A stretch of DNA of 17,922 nt, taken from Dichomitus squalens LYAD-421 SS1. Lineage: Eukaryota; Basidiomycota; Agaricomycetes; Polyporales; Polyporaceae. The position numbers and the translations under genes were made by a program. Location of the stretch: NCBI RefSeq assembly GCF_000275845.1, contig NW_006766902.1:259966-277887 (forward strand), read 5' to 3'. The notes beneath the pieces were generated by a model that searched no databases, was not told where the DNA came from, and saw only the letters and a program-made list of their open reading frames with translations. How positions within the stretch are numbered: the first letter of the stretch is position 1; every line of letters begins with the position of its first letter. This document shows positions 1 through 8,563 of the stretch, in pieces.

Positions 1-502
1 TTCCTGTCGACCACACACAATCAGAACACTCACATACGACCCCGTGAATCAACCCTGAAACCCGCTTCTGGCTATTCTCCGCCCAGAACGCCCAATGCGC
101 TGGACGCATCGGGAACGCGTACACGGCCAACGCGGCCAACGCGAAGATCGCCTCCGCCAGACGGGCCGGCACCGGAGCGCCCAGCGCATCCTCGACGTCC
201 CCTACGCACGCGACGCCGCCCTCCTCGAGTCGCCAGAGAGTGACCTCGGGGTGTTTGGGGCTTCTGTGTCGATCGGCGATAGCAGCGTGTCCAGTCGCGG
301 CGTCGAGGGCTTCTGCGGCGAGGAGCTTGCGGGCGGCGAAGGCGACGAACTGTTGGACGATCGGGTGGTTGGCGGAGATGGTGCCGTTGTCCATGAATCC
401 CGGGGCGAGCTCTCGGGGGACGCGATACGCGTCGTACGAGCGGCCCGTGCGCGCGACGGAGCCGGAGACTGGGGCAGATGCGGTGTGGGTTGCGCGCGAC
501 AT
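1..502 (-). CDS. Unrecognised protein, 5' exon, partial at left window edge
   Basis: Read on the minus strand from an ATG at 502 the frame is open, with strongly GC-rich third positions, to a GTATGT donor at 37. That gives 155 codons in phase 0. The intron then runs off the window: a CAG lies only 34 nt after the donor, too near for the roughly 50 nt introns seen elsewhere here. The protein begins MSRATHTASAPVSG, has a stretch reading PRELAPGFMDNGTISANHP, a helical region with AEAIFALAALAVYAFP, and several Trp near the exon end. I recognise no family. The plus-strand open frame over the same bases (95-808) is Arg/Gly-rich and looks like its antisense shadow. The start is supported by a stop in the overlapping frame and by a repeat-rich, non-coding-looking upstream region. 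Confidence is moderate that it is a gene and nil on function. Confidence 0.6.
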   Translation of the reverse strand, partial: MSRATHTASAPVSGSVARTGRSYDAYRVPRELAPGFMDNGTISANHPIVQQFVAFAARKLLAAEALDAATGHAAIADRHRSPKHPEVTLWRLEEGGVACVGDVEDALGAPVPARLAEAIFALAALAVYAFPMRPAHWAFWAENSQKRVSGLIHGVVCECSDCVWSTG

Positions 503-1309
503 CAGTGCGGATTCGGACGGGGTATGATCGAAGTGGGTATGGGAGAAGTGGGTATGGAATTCGCGGTGGGTATAGGAATAGGGGATATCGTCGCGAGCTG
601 CGCGTACGATGTGGGGTATGCTGGGATGAAGACTTGCGAGCCCGGTGGGTTGGGGGAGAGTAATGGTACAGTATGTGCGGCCGTACTCACTTATAGCTGC
701 AAGCCTGTAGGCGCTAAAGGAAAGCCAAAGCGAACGGAGTGCCTCGTGTCCTTTGTTCGAAGCTCCGGGCCACAGACTATGGTGCCGCTTTGTGGCCTAT
801 GTCCTTAGTTGACCTTGGCTGTCAGATGGGTTGTCGGAGCCGGAACCAGCGGCTAACCGACAGAAGATTAGATGCTCGAAGGGAAGAGGGCTGAAGGTGG
901 GATGAAGCCGAGGGTAGGTAGTTGGATGGTGTACATGTTATATATGATCCGCGAGGATGAGAGATGAGTAAAAGACAATTGAGCGACGAGCAAGGACCGG
1001 TCCAAAATCGCCGGACAGATGTAGTGGGGAAGCAACCTCTTGCCTCAGGGCAGACAAGACGATGGATCATGACATTGGGCTGCTAGGGGAGTCTTTGAGT
1101 GGGCTCTGCGATCGAGTGGCACGAGCGTCATTTGGCTACTTTTGTTCCTTTGACAATCCTGAAAGCCCACGTGATCATCGCTAGTAACACAATCCAGAAC
1201 TTCTACGGAAGCCTTTCTACTATCTCACAGTCCGTGTGCTTTGGACACTTCTCGCCGCTCAGATATTGCGCTCTCCTACTAGCCTAGGGATCTCGGCTTC
1301 ATGTAAGCA
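503..1309. other. Intergenic region upstream of the left-edge gene
   Basis: No convincing gene was seen. The part nearest the minus-strand gene carries several copies of a GTGGGTATG-like word (listed separately). A TATATA run lies at about 940, some 440 bases from the start at 502, so it is unlikely to be that gene's TATA box. The remaining short open frames have no recognisable composition or motif. Confidence 0.5.
519..620 (-). repeat. Clustered ATACCCAC-type words in the putative promoter/5' leader
   Basis: On the plus strand GTGGGTATG occurs at 533 and 548, GTGGGTATA at 566, and related GGGGTATG words at about 519 and 612. On the coding (minus) strand these read CATACCCAC or close variants, spaced 15 and 18 bases, beginning about 17 bases upstream of the ATG at 502. 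They could be a degenerate minisatellite or repeated factor binding sites; the sequence alone does not decide. Confidence 0.55.
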
Positions 1310-1900
1310 GTGGTGGTGTATGCATATGACGACGCTCCAACTTGAAGACAAACAGCGGGATGGGCCCGGGGGTACCAGAGTCCCTATTCCGTACTTTCCG
1401 GCGGGCTACGATGACCAGCCGTCTCTGTACGCATTCCAATGAGTATGGGAGGTCCGGGAATTTGAAAGGGAAGAGTCCCATTTGACGCCCACGGTCTGCA
1501 TGATTGCTGGTCTTGGCACAGCTTCCATGGTCGTGGTCTAACTCGAACTCACCGTGACACCCACCGGCGATATTCGATCTCTGACAATCCTTGTCTTCTA
1601 CGGATTACCTGGCGAACTCCCTGCATTCCTCGCCTTCGGTCTCATCCACCGCGCAGTCTCTGGCGCTTCCATGGGAGGTCGTCGAAAGGACCATCGATCA
1701 CTGTTCCGGCGACCCCACCACGCTGCGCACTATCGCGGCTCTCACATGCAGCTAGCTCCGTCCTCGTAGCGTCTTTGTCCTCTTCACAAATGTTCACCCC
1801 AGAAGTGAGGAAAAGCTCAAGACGTCCTACGACGCTCTCCAAGCTCAGCCGTACTTTCGGCCTGTCGTGCAATTTCTGTCGTTTCCGTGGCCCGGGGACG
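1310..1900 (+). repeat. Left copy of a ~0.6 kb inverted dispersed repeat (contains an F-box fragment)
   Basis: This block matches the reverse complement of 17064-17668. Shared landmarks in order are GGTGTATGCATATGA, ACCAGAGTCCCT, CGTCTCTGTACGCATTCCAA, GCTGGTCTTGGCACAGCTTC, GCGAACTCCCTGCATTCCTC, and the F-box coding stretch ending in CAATTTCTGTCGTTTCCGTG. By eye the coding half is roughly 90% identical. The upstream half has gaps: the right copy carries about 25 extra bases near 17490-17515. Similarity stops abruptly after GGGGACG at 1900 and before about 1310. No target-site duplication or transposon end was seen, so a segmental or gene-fragment duplication is the simplest reading. Confidence 0.8.
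1585..1900 (+). pseudogene. Truncated F-box gene fragment
   Basis: In the frame starting after a TGA at 1582-1584, the sequence encodes an F-box-like start (ALPWEVVERTIDHCSGD, TLRTIA, then TCS) followed by the PYFRPVVQFLSFPWP stretch seen in the copy at the right end of the window. Lesions relative to that copy are a TAG at 1753-1755 where the other has CAG (Gln), one extra codon near 1734-1740, and loss of all homology after 1900, which removes the whole leucine-rich part and the later exons. It therefore cannot make the full protein. F-box proteins recruit substrates to SCF ubiquitin ligases; this copy is almost certainly dead. No start codon is visible in frame, which is also true of the right copy. 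Confidence 0.75.
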
Positions 1901-3322
1901 GTAAGTACTGTCCGAAAGTCCGGTCTGGGGGCCACTTCTGAGCGTCTGATGAAACCATCGACCATCCTGGCATGCCTTGCCAGTGGACGTCGACGGCACC
2001 CATAATCCACCTTGCAGCCATTTTCTCTCTGCAATCCTATGGCTCATATGCAGTCGTCATGTTCAGCAGTAGCAGGAAGCCTTGCGGACACTGTCAAGGT
2101 GGAATACCTTGTGTTCTGCACTGAATCGTTGCGTTAGAGTAGTCTACGCTCTTCTACATCCACGTTACTTGACGTTTGTATCTCTCCTACTGTACCACTG
2201 GAACATGACCGCTCGCTTTCCGCTGCCCGCTGCCCGCATCCCACGTCCCCACTTGAGTGAACAGGTCAGTAATGAACTCATTCGACCTCCCTATTCGCTA
2301 TGTCCGTAACCCGTCCATCTCCTTTTATGGTGTCGCAGCTCCCTTTCTTTCTCCGTAGTCATATCAAGTCATTGGGGTGATGTCGATGATACTTGAGAAC
2401 AGTTAAGATGATGGATAGCCCAAGTACTGGCAGTATCACGCAGTAGACTCGGAGAGGGCCGGTCACACGAAATAGTCACCTGGCCGTCGGAGTCTCGGAA
2501 TCGGCCGCTCCTTCTACTCAATGTCAACGTCAACGTCAACCTCCACCGTGCTGCCAAAGGCACAGGCAACCTCTGATCATTCCTGCCATCGAAGGCTGTT
2601 CTCGGTGCCAGCCAGTTTCTCGCGATCTGGGCCTCCAGCCTCCAAACGAATGTCATGCAACCTCCCGCAGCTCGTGAACCAATTGGATTTCCGGGGTTAG
2701 TACGTCTTGCGGCAATATCTCCCGCCCCATTGTTAACCGACAGTTGTCTCCAAGGCTGCGCTAGCACTTAATATACATGTTGATGTTCCATTCAACATAT
2801 ATCCACAACTAACCAATTGGCTTCTATTTGAGGGTTCCCTACATAGCTAAGCCCGGTCACAGCGCCATCGCAAGAATGGCCTTCAAGCTCGGAGCCTCCG
2901 GCCCTCTATTCTGTGGCTCCCGAAGATGGGCCGATGGTCAAGTCTTTATATCAGCAATGCTTTGCATGCCGCCTGGTTAAATTTAGGCCATCAAGAAGGC
3001 TCGACAGAGAAGTTGCCAGACCGAATAACATTGACTGGCGCGCCCAGCTTGGACCTGGTTGTCGGAGCCCTCCGCGTTCTTTTCCATGGCTGTCAATTTC
3101 ACGGAAGACAGGGACGTCATCTCTGTCAGGACTCTCTTGCTCGTACGTGCTCGCTCTACTCCAGGAGGTTGTATATGATGCGATGGTGATGTCTGGTCAG
3201 TTTCAGACGGGGGTTAGACGGCGCATCTCTCGTGCATGTCCGCGCTCGCTCTGATGATGCTGGTATGATGTTTCGGCATTTGGAGACCGGGGGTAGGGCT
3301 CCTTGCCTCTGAGCTCTCGCAG
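1901..3322. other. Intergenic region between the F-box fragment and the hydrophobin
   Basis: No gene was recognised in about 1.4 kb. A short tandem run of GTCAAC (three copies, near 2525-2541) is present. Open frames at 2369-2767 (minus) and 2913-3254 (plus) lack any family signature, have no splice-supported extension, and look like chance frames in GC-rich DNA. The last few hundred bases should hold the hydrophobin promoter. Confidence 0.5.
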
Positions 3323-3323
3323 G

Positions 3324-3330
3324 TATAAAG
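3324..3330 (+). promoter_or_regulatory. TATA box of the hydrophobin gene
   Basis: TATAAAG lies 99 bases upstream of the hydrophobin ATG at 3423, a plausible spacing for a strongly expressed fungal gene with a short leader. It is followed by a CT- and CA-rich leader ending CATCGCCAAA before the ATG. The call rests on the motif and its position only. Confidence 0.65.
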
Positions 3331-3422
3331 GCGTCGTTGGCAACATCGCAACTCCTCAGTTCGAGCACTCCCTCGGAACTACATCAGCAGTCTCTCCACA
3401 AGTACAACTTAGCATCGCCAAA

Positions 3423-3967
3423 ATGTTCTCTCGTGCCGTCGTCGCTTTCTGCTTCCTTCTTCCTCTGTCGGTCCCTGCTGCCGCCAAACCATGGAACAAC
3501 ACCCCTCCGGTATCTACGACCGCGACCGCGACTGTCACCGTCACTGTCTCTGCTCCCGCTCCCACCCCCACTAGCGGCGACACTTGCAGCACAGGCCCCG
3601 TCCAATGCTGCAACACCGTGGGCTCGGTACTGGGCATTCCTCTGTCAGCGCCAGCACAAGCACTGACTGAAATTTTGTCCCACAGGCTAACGAACCCCCC
3701 TTCAGTGGCATCCTCGGCCTGCTTGGCATCGTCGTTGAGGGTGCCGAGTCCATGCTTGGCCTCGGATGCTCCCCTATGAGCGTCGACGACGATGGCTCGG
3801 GCACGGGTTGCTCTTTCAACGTAGTCTGCTGCCAGAACAACAACGTCGTAAGCAGTCGCAATCTCTCCTTTCGGCAGAACGAGCGATCTGAAGGTTAAAC
3901 TGACCTTCCTTTTTTTGCTCGACAGGGCGGCCTGTTTTCTATCGGCTGCATGCTCATCATTTTGTGA
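3423..3967 (+). CDS. Class I hydrophobin, secreted
   Basis: Small secreted amphipathic protein that self-assembles at air-water interfaces and coats hyphae and spores. Exons are 3423-3626, 3686-3847 and 3926-3967; introns of 59 bp (3627-3685) and 78 bp (3848-3925) have GTACTG..CACAG and GTAAGC..GACAG ends, and all phases are 0. The product is 135 aa. Residues 1-21 form a signal peptide (MFSRAVVAFCFLLPLSVPAA), followed by a Thr/Val/Pro-rich linker. The eight-cysteine hydrophobin pattern is complete only after splicing: C-x6-CC-x32-C-x13-C-x5-CC-x12-C. The long spacing between the CC pair and the fourth Cys, and the final C-x5-end, fit basidiomycete class I. A tenth-residue Cys lies in the signal peptide and is not part of the pattern. 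A TATA box sits at 3324. The gene looks intact; which paralogue it is cannot be told. Confidence 0.95.
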
Positions 3968-4971
3968 AAATGGAAGCGTCGGAGTGCGGATGTCGCACAA
4001 ATCTGCTGCCGCTTGACATTCGGTGTTGGTTCTTCGCCCGGTCTATATACGAGTACCGTGCGTCTGGACCCGAGGAGTTCAGAATTGCGTTCCAAATGTG
4101 GTCCGGGCTGTCGGAACGAGATACATTACGGTCCTTATGCAAATTGGAACAGGAAACAGCTTGCTTCGAGAATGCTTTCGCATAAACAACGATGCGGGCA
4201 ACGAACAGATGAATCAAGGTCAACCCATGTTGAATATGACACAAGCATCTGTTCATAGACGTTCTACAATTGTAGAGGTACGCCGTTTAGGACAGGCATA
4301 CGGCTTTGTCCAGCGTGATAGATAGGTTCTGTGATCAGTATGAGTCGAATCAAAAGCTGCCATTTCCATCAGGTTACTTCATCTTACAAGCGGGAGCCTG
4401 TATCGCCGGCCACTGCATTCGCCTCGACTTCAATGTCCGTTGATGGGGACGATCTAAGCCGACAAGAGCAGGGGCATCATGTCCGTCAGTATCGTATCCA
4501 TATCCATATACACGGGCAGTTGGTGGCATGCGAAGCGGGATACGCAAAAGCTACAGGCGGAGACGCGGTCCTAGAGAGATCTCGTATGTAATAGATACCC
4601 CGCTGGTATGGTAGGTAGGTGACGGTGAAGTTAGAATGCCACTGTACCCTGGCATGAAATTATAGAGCGACCGTACAGGGCCGTCTCGGGCCCCGCGGGG
4701 GCCATGCGCAGTGCACCAAGCATGTGCTGGTCGCAGATTGCCAAGGACGGACCACCTATTCCCTCAGGCCAATGGTACGTATCACTTTTCGATGAACCGT
4801 GATTGCCGTGTTCCTCTAGCGACGTGACTATGATATCCCTATATGCGTCCCGAGTCCGAGTCGTCCGGTAATCCGGATTCAGCATAGGAAAGGCCTGGAG
4901 CTCCAGGCCACGTGTGACGGATGCACTGATTGCCCTCAACGAAGATCACTGTTCGCAATTCAGGGTATTGC
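3968..4971. other. Convergent intergenic region between hydrophobin and DUF6535 gene
   Basis: The two flanking genes converge here, so this kilobase should hold both 3' ends. Several overlapping short open frames occur on both strands (about 3957-4325, 4331-4591, 4631-4939), none with recognisable motifs. A short TATCCATATCCATATA run lies near 4496 and TAGGTAGGTG near 4612. No terminator or RNA gene could be supported. Confidence 0.5.
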
Positions 4972-7806
4972 CTAGTCTCCTATGTCCACTTCCGTAGTTG
5001 GGACCGCACTCGTCGGAGAGGACCGAGGAGGCTCAGGAGGAAGGATCCCTGGATACGGCTTGGGACTGGGTAAGGCAAGATACCGACCTGTGACGAAAAC
5101 GTTAGATGATCTCTATGTTCGTATGGGGCATATTGCGGCTCACTAGCGGCGCGCAGCCTGAAAATGTGCTGTCCGGTGGCGGTCAAGCTATCGGGCCTGC
5201 TATCATGCCGTCTGGTTTGGGGGATTGGTGCCGTCTGAGAGAGCCAAAGCGAAATATTGGGGTCGGCCAAAGGTGTGTCTGGGAACTCATCGACCATACA
5301 AGCTGTTGAAGCCTGGTCTTCCTCGAAGAACGATAATTCTGCTGTAGTTCAGAAGAGTGCTGTCCACATGACATCAAGAATGGGACTGACCGGGATCAAT
5401 AGTATCCAAGAGGGAATCCAGCCAAGGCTCCATCGTTCTGGATGGTTCTTCATTCCAGGTAGAGTCATTACTCGGTGACGTAACTGCAATGTCTGGCAAA
5501 TCGACTTGAGTTCCTGAACTTTCCGTGGAGGTCTTCGTAGTCTGTTTGTCTTTAACAGTCGTCTGCTCCGAAACTTTAACAATGTTCGAGCGAAGCTCAG
5601 ATGTGGATGCTAGAACAGAAGGTGTTAGTATAGTCCATCCTCAAAGACTGCAAGCTCACATGGCTCTGTGCCTGAATCCGAACCCCGGGCCCCTCCTCGC
5701 AGTTCCCGTTCGAAGTCGTCAAGCGACTTCTGAATTAGTGAAAGCGCTAACCGAGCGTCTTGGTTCGCCATTTGCTCTATATCGACATTTGAGGCCCTGA
5801 GACACTCAAGGACGCCGAAGGCCTCCTTCAGATCGTGCAGCATCTCATCTCCAGATATCTCCGGAATGTGCTTCTCGTGCTTCAGTTGCTTCATAAGCGG
5901 AAGGAGTTGAGAGTAGCGGAGAGCCTGCAGGACGACTCCTTGACGAGACCTCTGGGTTGTCCACACCGGAGAGCGTAACAAGAGACGGAAGCGATCTACT
6001 AGCGCAAGGATGCGATCAGGAACGGGTGAACCATCTTGTTCGAGCTTGACGCGGTGTTTCAAGAGATATTTGATGATATACTCGATCCCCGTGAGGTAGT
6101 AGCTGACGGACTCGAGCTTGTCAAAGTTGACGAGCTCTTCCAGTTCCGCATCCGTCGTCGGGAAGACAGCTTCGACTATGAACTTATGCGTAAGCTAAGA
6201 CGTATGTTGAGACAACAATACTCCGCTCACCATCATCAAGCACAGTCGCTCCCGGTTCTGCACTGCGCTCAATATCGATACGACCGCTCTGCAAGTATAC
6301 CAGCATGTTGTGGAATGCAACCCTTGCAGCAATGCGGCGAGAGACCAGCTGTGACATGGCGAGCAAGTAAAGCATTCCCAACTTTGTCCTCGCCGACGAC
6401 TGCGCGCCACTTCGCGGCATGACCTGCAGTACCTTCTTGACTACACCCTTGCTCGGATCCCTTGTGATTAGCGAGAAGACGGTGAGGACGAAGGGCATCA
6501 AAGGTCTCCACGCCCTCCATTCTCCCCTGGGCAACCCAGCGGTGACGTCGCGCACCAGGTTCCCGTAACGGACCGACATGCGCGCAGACAGTGCGTCCAT
6601 TCCGGCAAGACATGGGATGATTGCCGTGGTAATCATAGAGTCATTGAGCGTGACGTAGTAGGCGGTAAGCGCGAGCGATTGTTCCAGTTCGGCGTGTCGC
6701 TCCTCTACGTTCGGCTTCTCGCGCGCGTGCCAGGTGCGGAAGCTGCCCCATGCACCGAGGCGCTTCAGAACGACGCGAGCCGCGTCGCGCGTGTGTGCGA
6801 GCACGACGTACTTGCGGGAGGTTCTGGAGGTCACTTCGAGCGCAGCCTCTTGAGCCCGCCGCTCAATGGCCCGAACGATCTTCAATGCGGAATGTACAAG
6901 GCCTTGAGCAAGGAAGAAGAATACGAGGGCTTGCGGCGACTGGTAGCAGCAGTCGTTATAGAAGATCGGCAGAAGAGTCGTCACGATGATAAAGATTGCC
7001 ACGATGCTGCTGAGAACTGTAGCCGAGATAGCGACGGACGGGTGTAGGTTCCACAGGAGGACGATTAACCCGGCGAGGAAGAGCGCCAGAGCGAGCTGTA
7101 GGAGTATGGGTAGCGCGGCGATGATCTCTGGCACCTGCCATCTGTTCAAGCTGTCGTAGCGGTACTGCCTGAGACGGGCGATGTCGGGAGACATGCCCGA
7201 CAAGCTCTGGCTATACTGGTGTAACCATTGCTTGACAAGGACAGCAACGGAGGATGCGGCCAGAGTGCATATCAGCGACGAGAACCAGAGGCCATTTACC
7301 CAGATAGCGTAGTCAGGTGCCTTGAAGGGGACGCCCTCAGGCGAGAATACTGAGCGCTGAGTAGAGTTGACGACTGGAGGGGAGACCGAAAGGCCTTGCA
7401 ACTGATTCGATATCTGGGCTAGGGCTAACACTACAGTGTCGGTGTTGTCCGGTTGTAGGAGAGGGTAGGATTGGACGATGAAAGCCGTCAAAGCTGTCGA
7501 GAAAAGTCCTGCCTGTACATGGAGACCAGTGAATCCGTGTATTCGGCTGCGGGGAATGACCCAACTTACGAAGACAAGGAGCATATCAAGTTCAGCGTTC
7601 CACCGTTTCAGGCGCTCTTCGTAATGGCGCTCGACGGCACTTGCGCAGAATTTCCACGCATCTTCCCGCTGTTCAGTGGTGGAGATCCAGCCGGACACTA
7701 CTGAGTTCCATGGAGACTGCGTTTCAAAAGGCGAGGTGATTAGAAAGTCAGATAGGATCCTGGGAAGACGTACTCTTGCTTGTGTACGAGGGCCTGGGGC
7801 CGGCAT
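4972..7806 (-). CDS. DUF6535-domain multi-pass membrane protein
   Basis: Proposed exons (minus strand): 7806-7570, 7512-6231, 6175-5660, 5609-5391, 5341-5144, 5087-4972. Introns of 57, 55, 50, 49 and 56 bp all have GT..AG ends and the phases close, giving 855 aa. The first intron is a multiple of three and has no stop, so an unspliced reading wrongly inserts 19 residues before the first membrane segment. The N-terminal region has the DUF6535 signature (PFETQSPWNSVVSGW; RWNAELDMLLVF then AGLFSTALTAFIVQSYPLL). Likely membrane segments are near residues 80-98, 147-172, 208-233 and 238-263. The C-terminal half is soluble, ending in a Ser/Thr- then Pro-rich tail (PKPYPGILPPEPPRSSPTS). DUF6535 proteins are abundant in Agaricomycetes and have no known function. 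The first three exons are firm; the last three are supported by intron quality and open phase. Confidence 0.85.
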
Positions 7807-8563
7807 GATGCTACTTCAGTAATCAGCAGGGCGTGGCGTTGAACTGGGAGTGTTTCGATATCACTAGGACTGCAGTAGTACTTCAGGAGAGGATCCAGAC
7901 AGTGTTAGCAATAGAAAGGGATCGGATGTATTAAGCGATACCAGTACATAACGAAGCAATGTGTGACCTGGACCAGAATTCGGGTACCACAGCGGTACCT
8001 ACAGCACAGGTTTGACGCAGGGAATGGCTGTGTGAATGACGTACACAGCATGTACATAGCATCGGCTAGGTGCTATATGAAAGTAGTGTTGACTTCATGG
8101 GCGACGAAGCTTGTGGCCTGGGAATGTGAATGGATGCCCATTGGAGGGCCGGTTACTTCGGATTCTGTGGCCCGACGACTGGTCTCCTCCTTTGGCGTAG
8201 AGGTTGCGCCCTCGGATGTATTGAAGCTGGTCTCCATCCACCTGGAACACTACTTGTTCAACTTCACAAGCTATGGAAGGGAAACATGATGAGAGGATTT
8301 TCACGATGAAAGTGAGTGAAAGGAGATACGAATGGACACCCTGACATCGAACAGCACCGTTGCAGGAACAGGTCAAACCGGGGCCATCACTGATTTGGTA
8401 GTGTCCGGTCCGTTTCGGCAGCCCCGGGGTGACAAATCCCGGGGGACTTGCCGCCCCCGCCCGACGGGGCCTGGTACAAGAAGCAGGCCTCCGCTGCTCA
8501 GTACAATGCTTAGTACTAGTGCTCTCTTCGTATCACCATCGTCGTCGACACTCAGGCGACAAA
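7807..8563. other. Divergent intergenic (promoter) region
   Basis: The DUF6535 gene and the F-box/WD gene are transcribed away from each other, so both promoters must lie in these 757 bases. I see no clear TATA box for either. A GC-rich spot at 8421-8446 carries CCCCGGGG and CCCGGGGG separated by eight bases. Open frames at 7963-8289 (plus) and 8095-8376 (minus) overlap on opposite strands and resemble nothing I know. Confidence 0.5.

Noticed and set aside
717..760. Possible tRNA B-box (GTTCGAAGCTC)
   Set aside because: No matching A-box at the right distance and no cloverleaf could be drawn.
95..808. Long plus-strand open frame (237 codons)
   Set aside because: Gly/Arg/Val-rich composition typical of an antisense shadow; the minus strand over the same bases has better coding character and a splice donor.
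1310..1900. Transposon as the cause of the 0.6 kb repeat
   Set aside because: No terminal inverted repeats, target-site duplication, or transposase coding seen; the shared block is an F-box gene part with its upstream sequence.
2369..2767. Minus-strand open frame of 132 codons
   Set aside because: No family motif; includes a translated GTCAAC tandem run; no splice sites that would extend it sensibly.
2913..3254. Two overlapping plus-strand frames upstream of the hydrophobin
   Set aside because: No motif, overlapping frames, and they sit where the hydrophobin promoter is expected.
3356..4000. Minus-strand open frame of 214 codons
   Set aside because: Antisense shadow of the hydrophobin gene; its Val/Ala runs mirror the Thr/Val linker.
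4980..5143. DUF6535 gene ending at 4980 without the last intron
   Set aside because: Possible in frame, but a 56 bp GTGAGC..CTAAC..CACAG intron fits so well, and the spliced tail reads so naturally, that the stop at 4972 was preferred.
7963..8376. Opposite-strand open frames in the divergent promoter region
   Set aside because: They overlap each other on opposite strands and show no recognisable domain; kept as intergenic.
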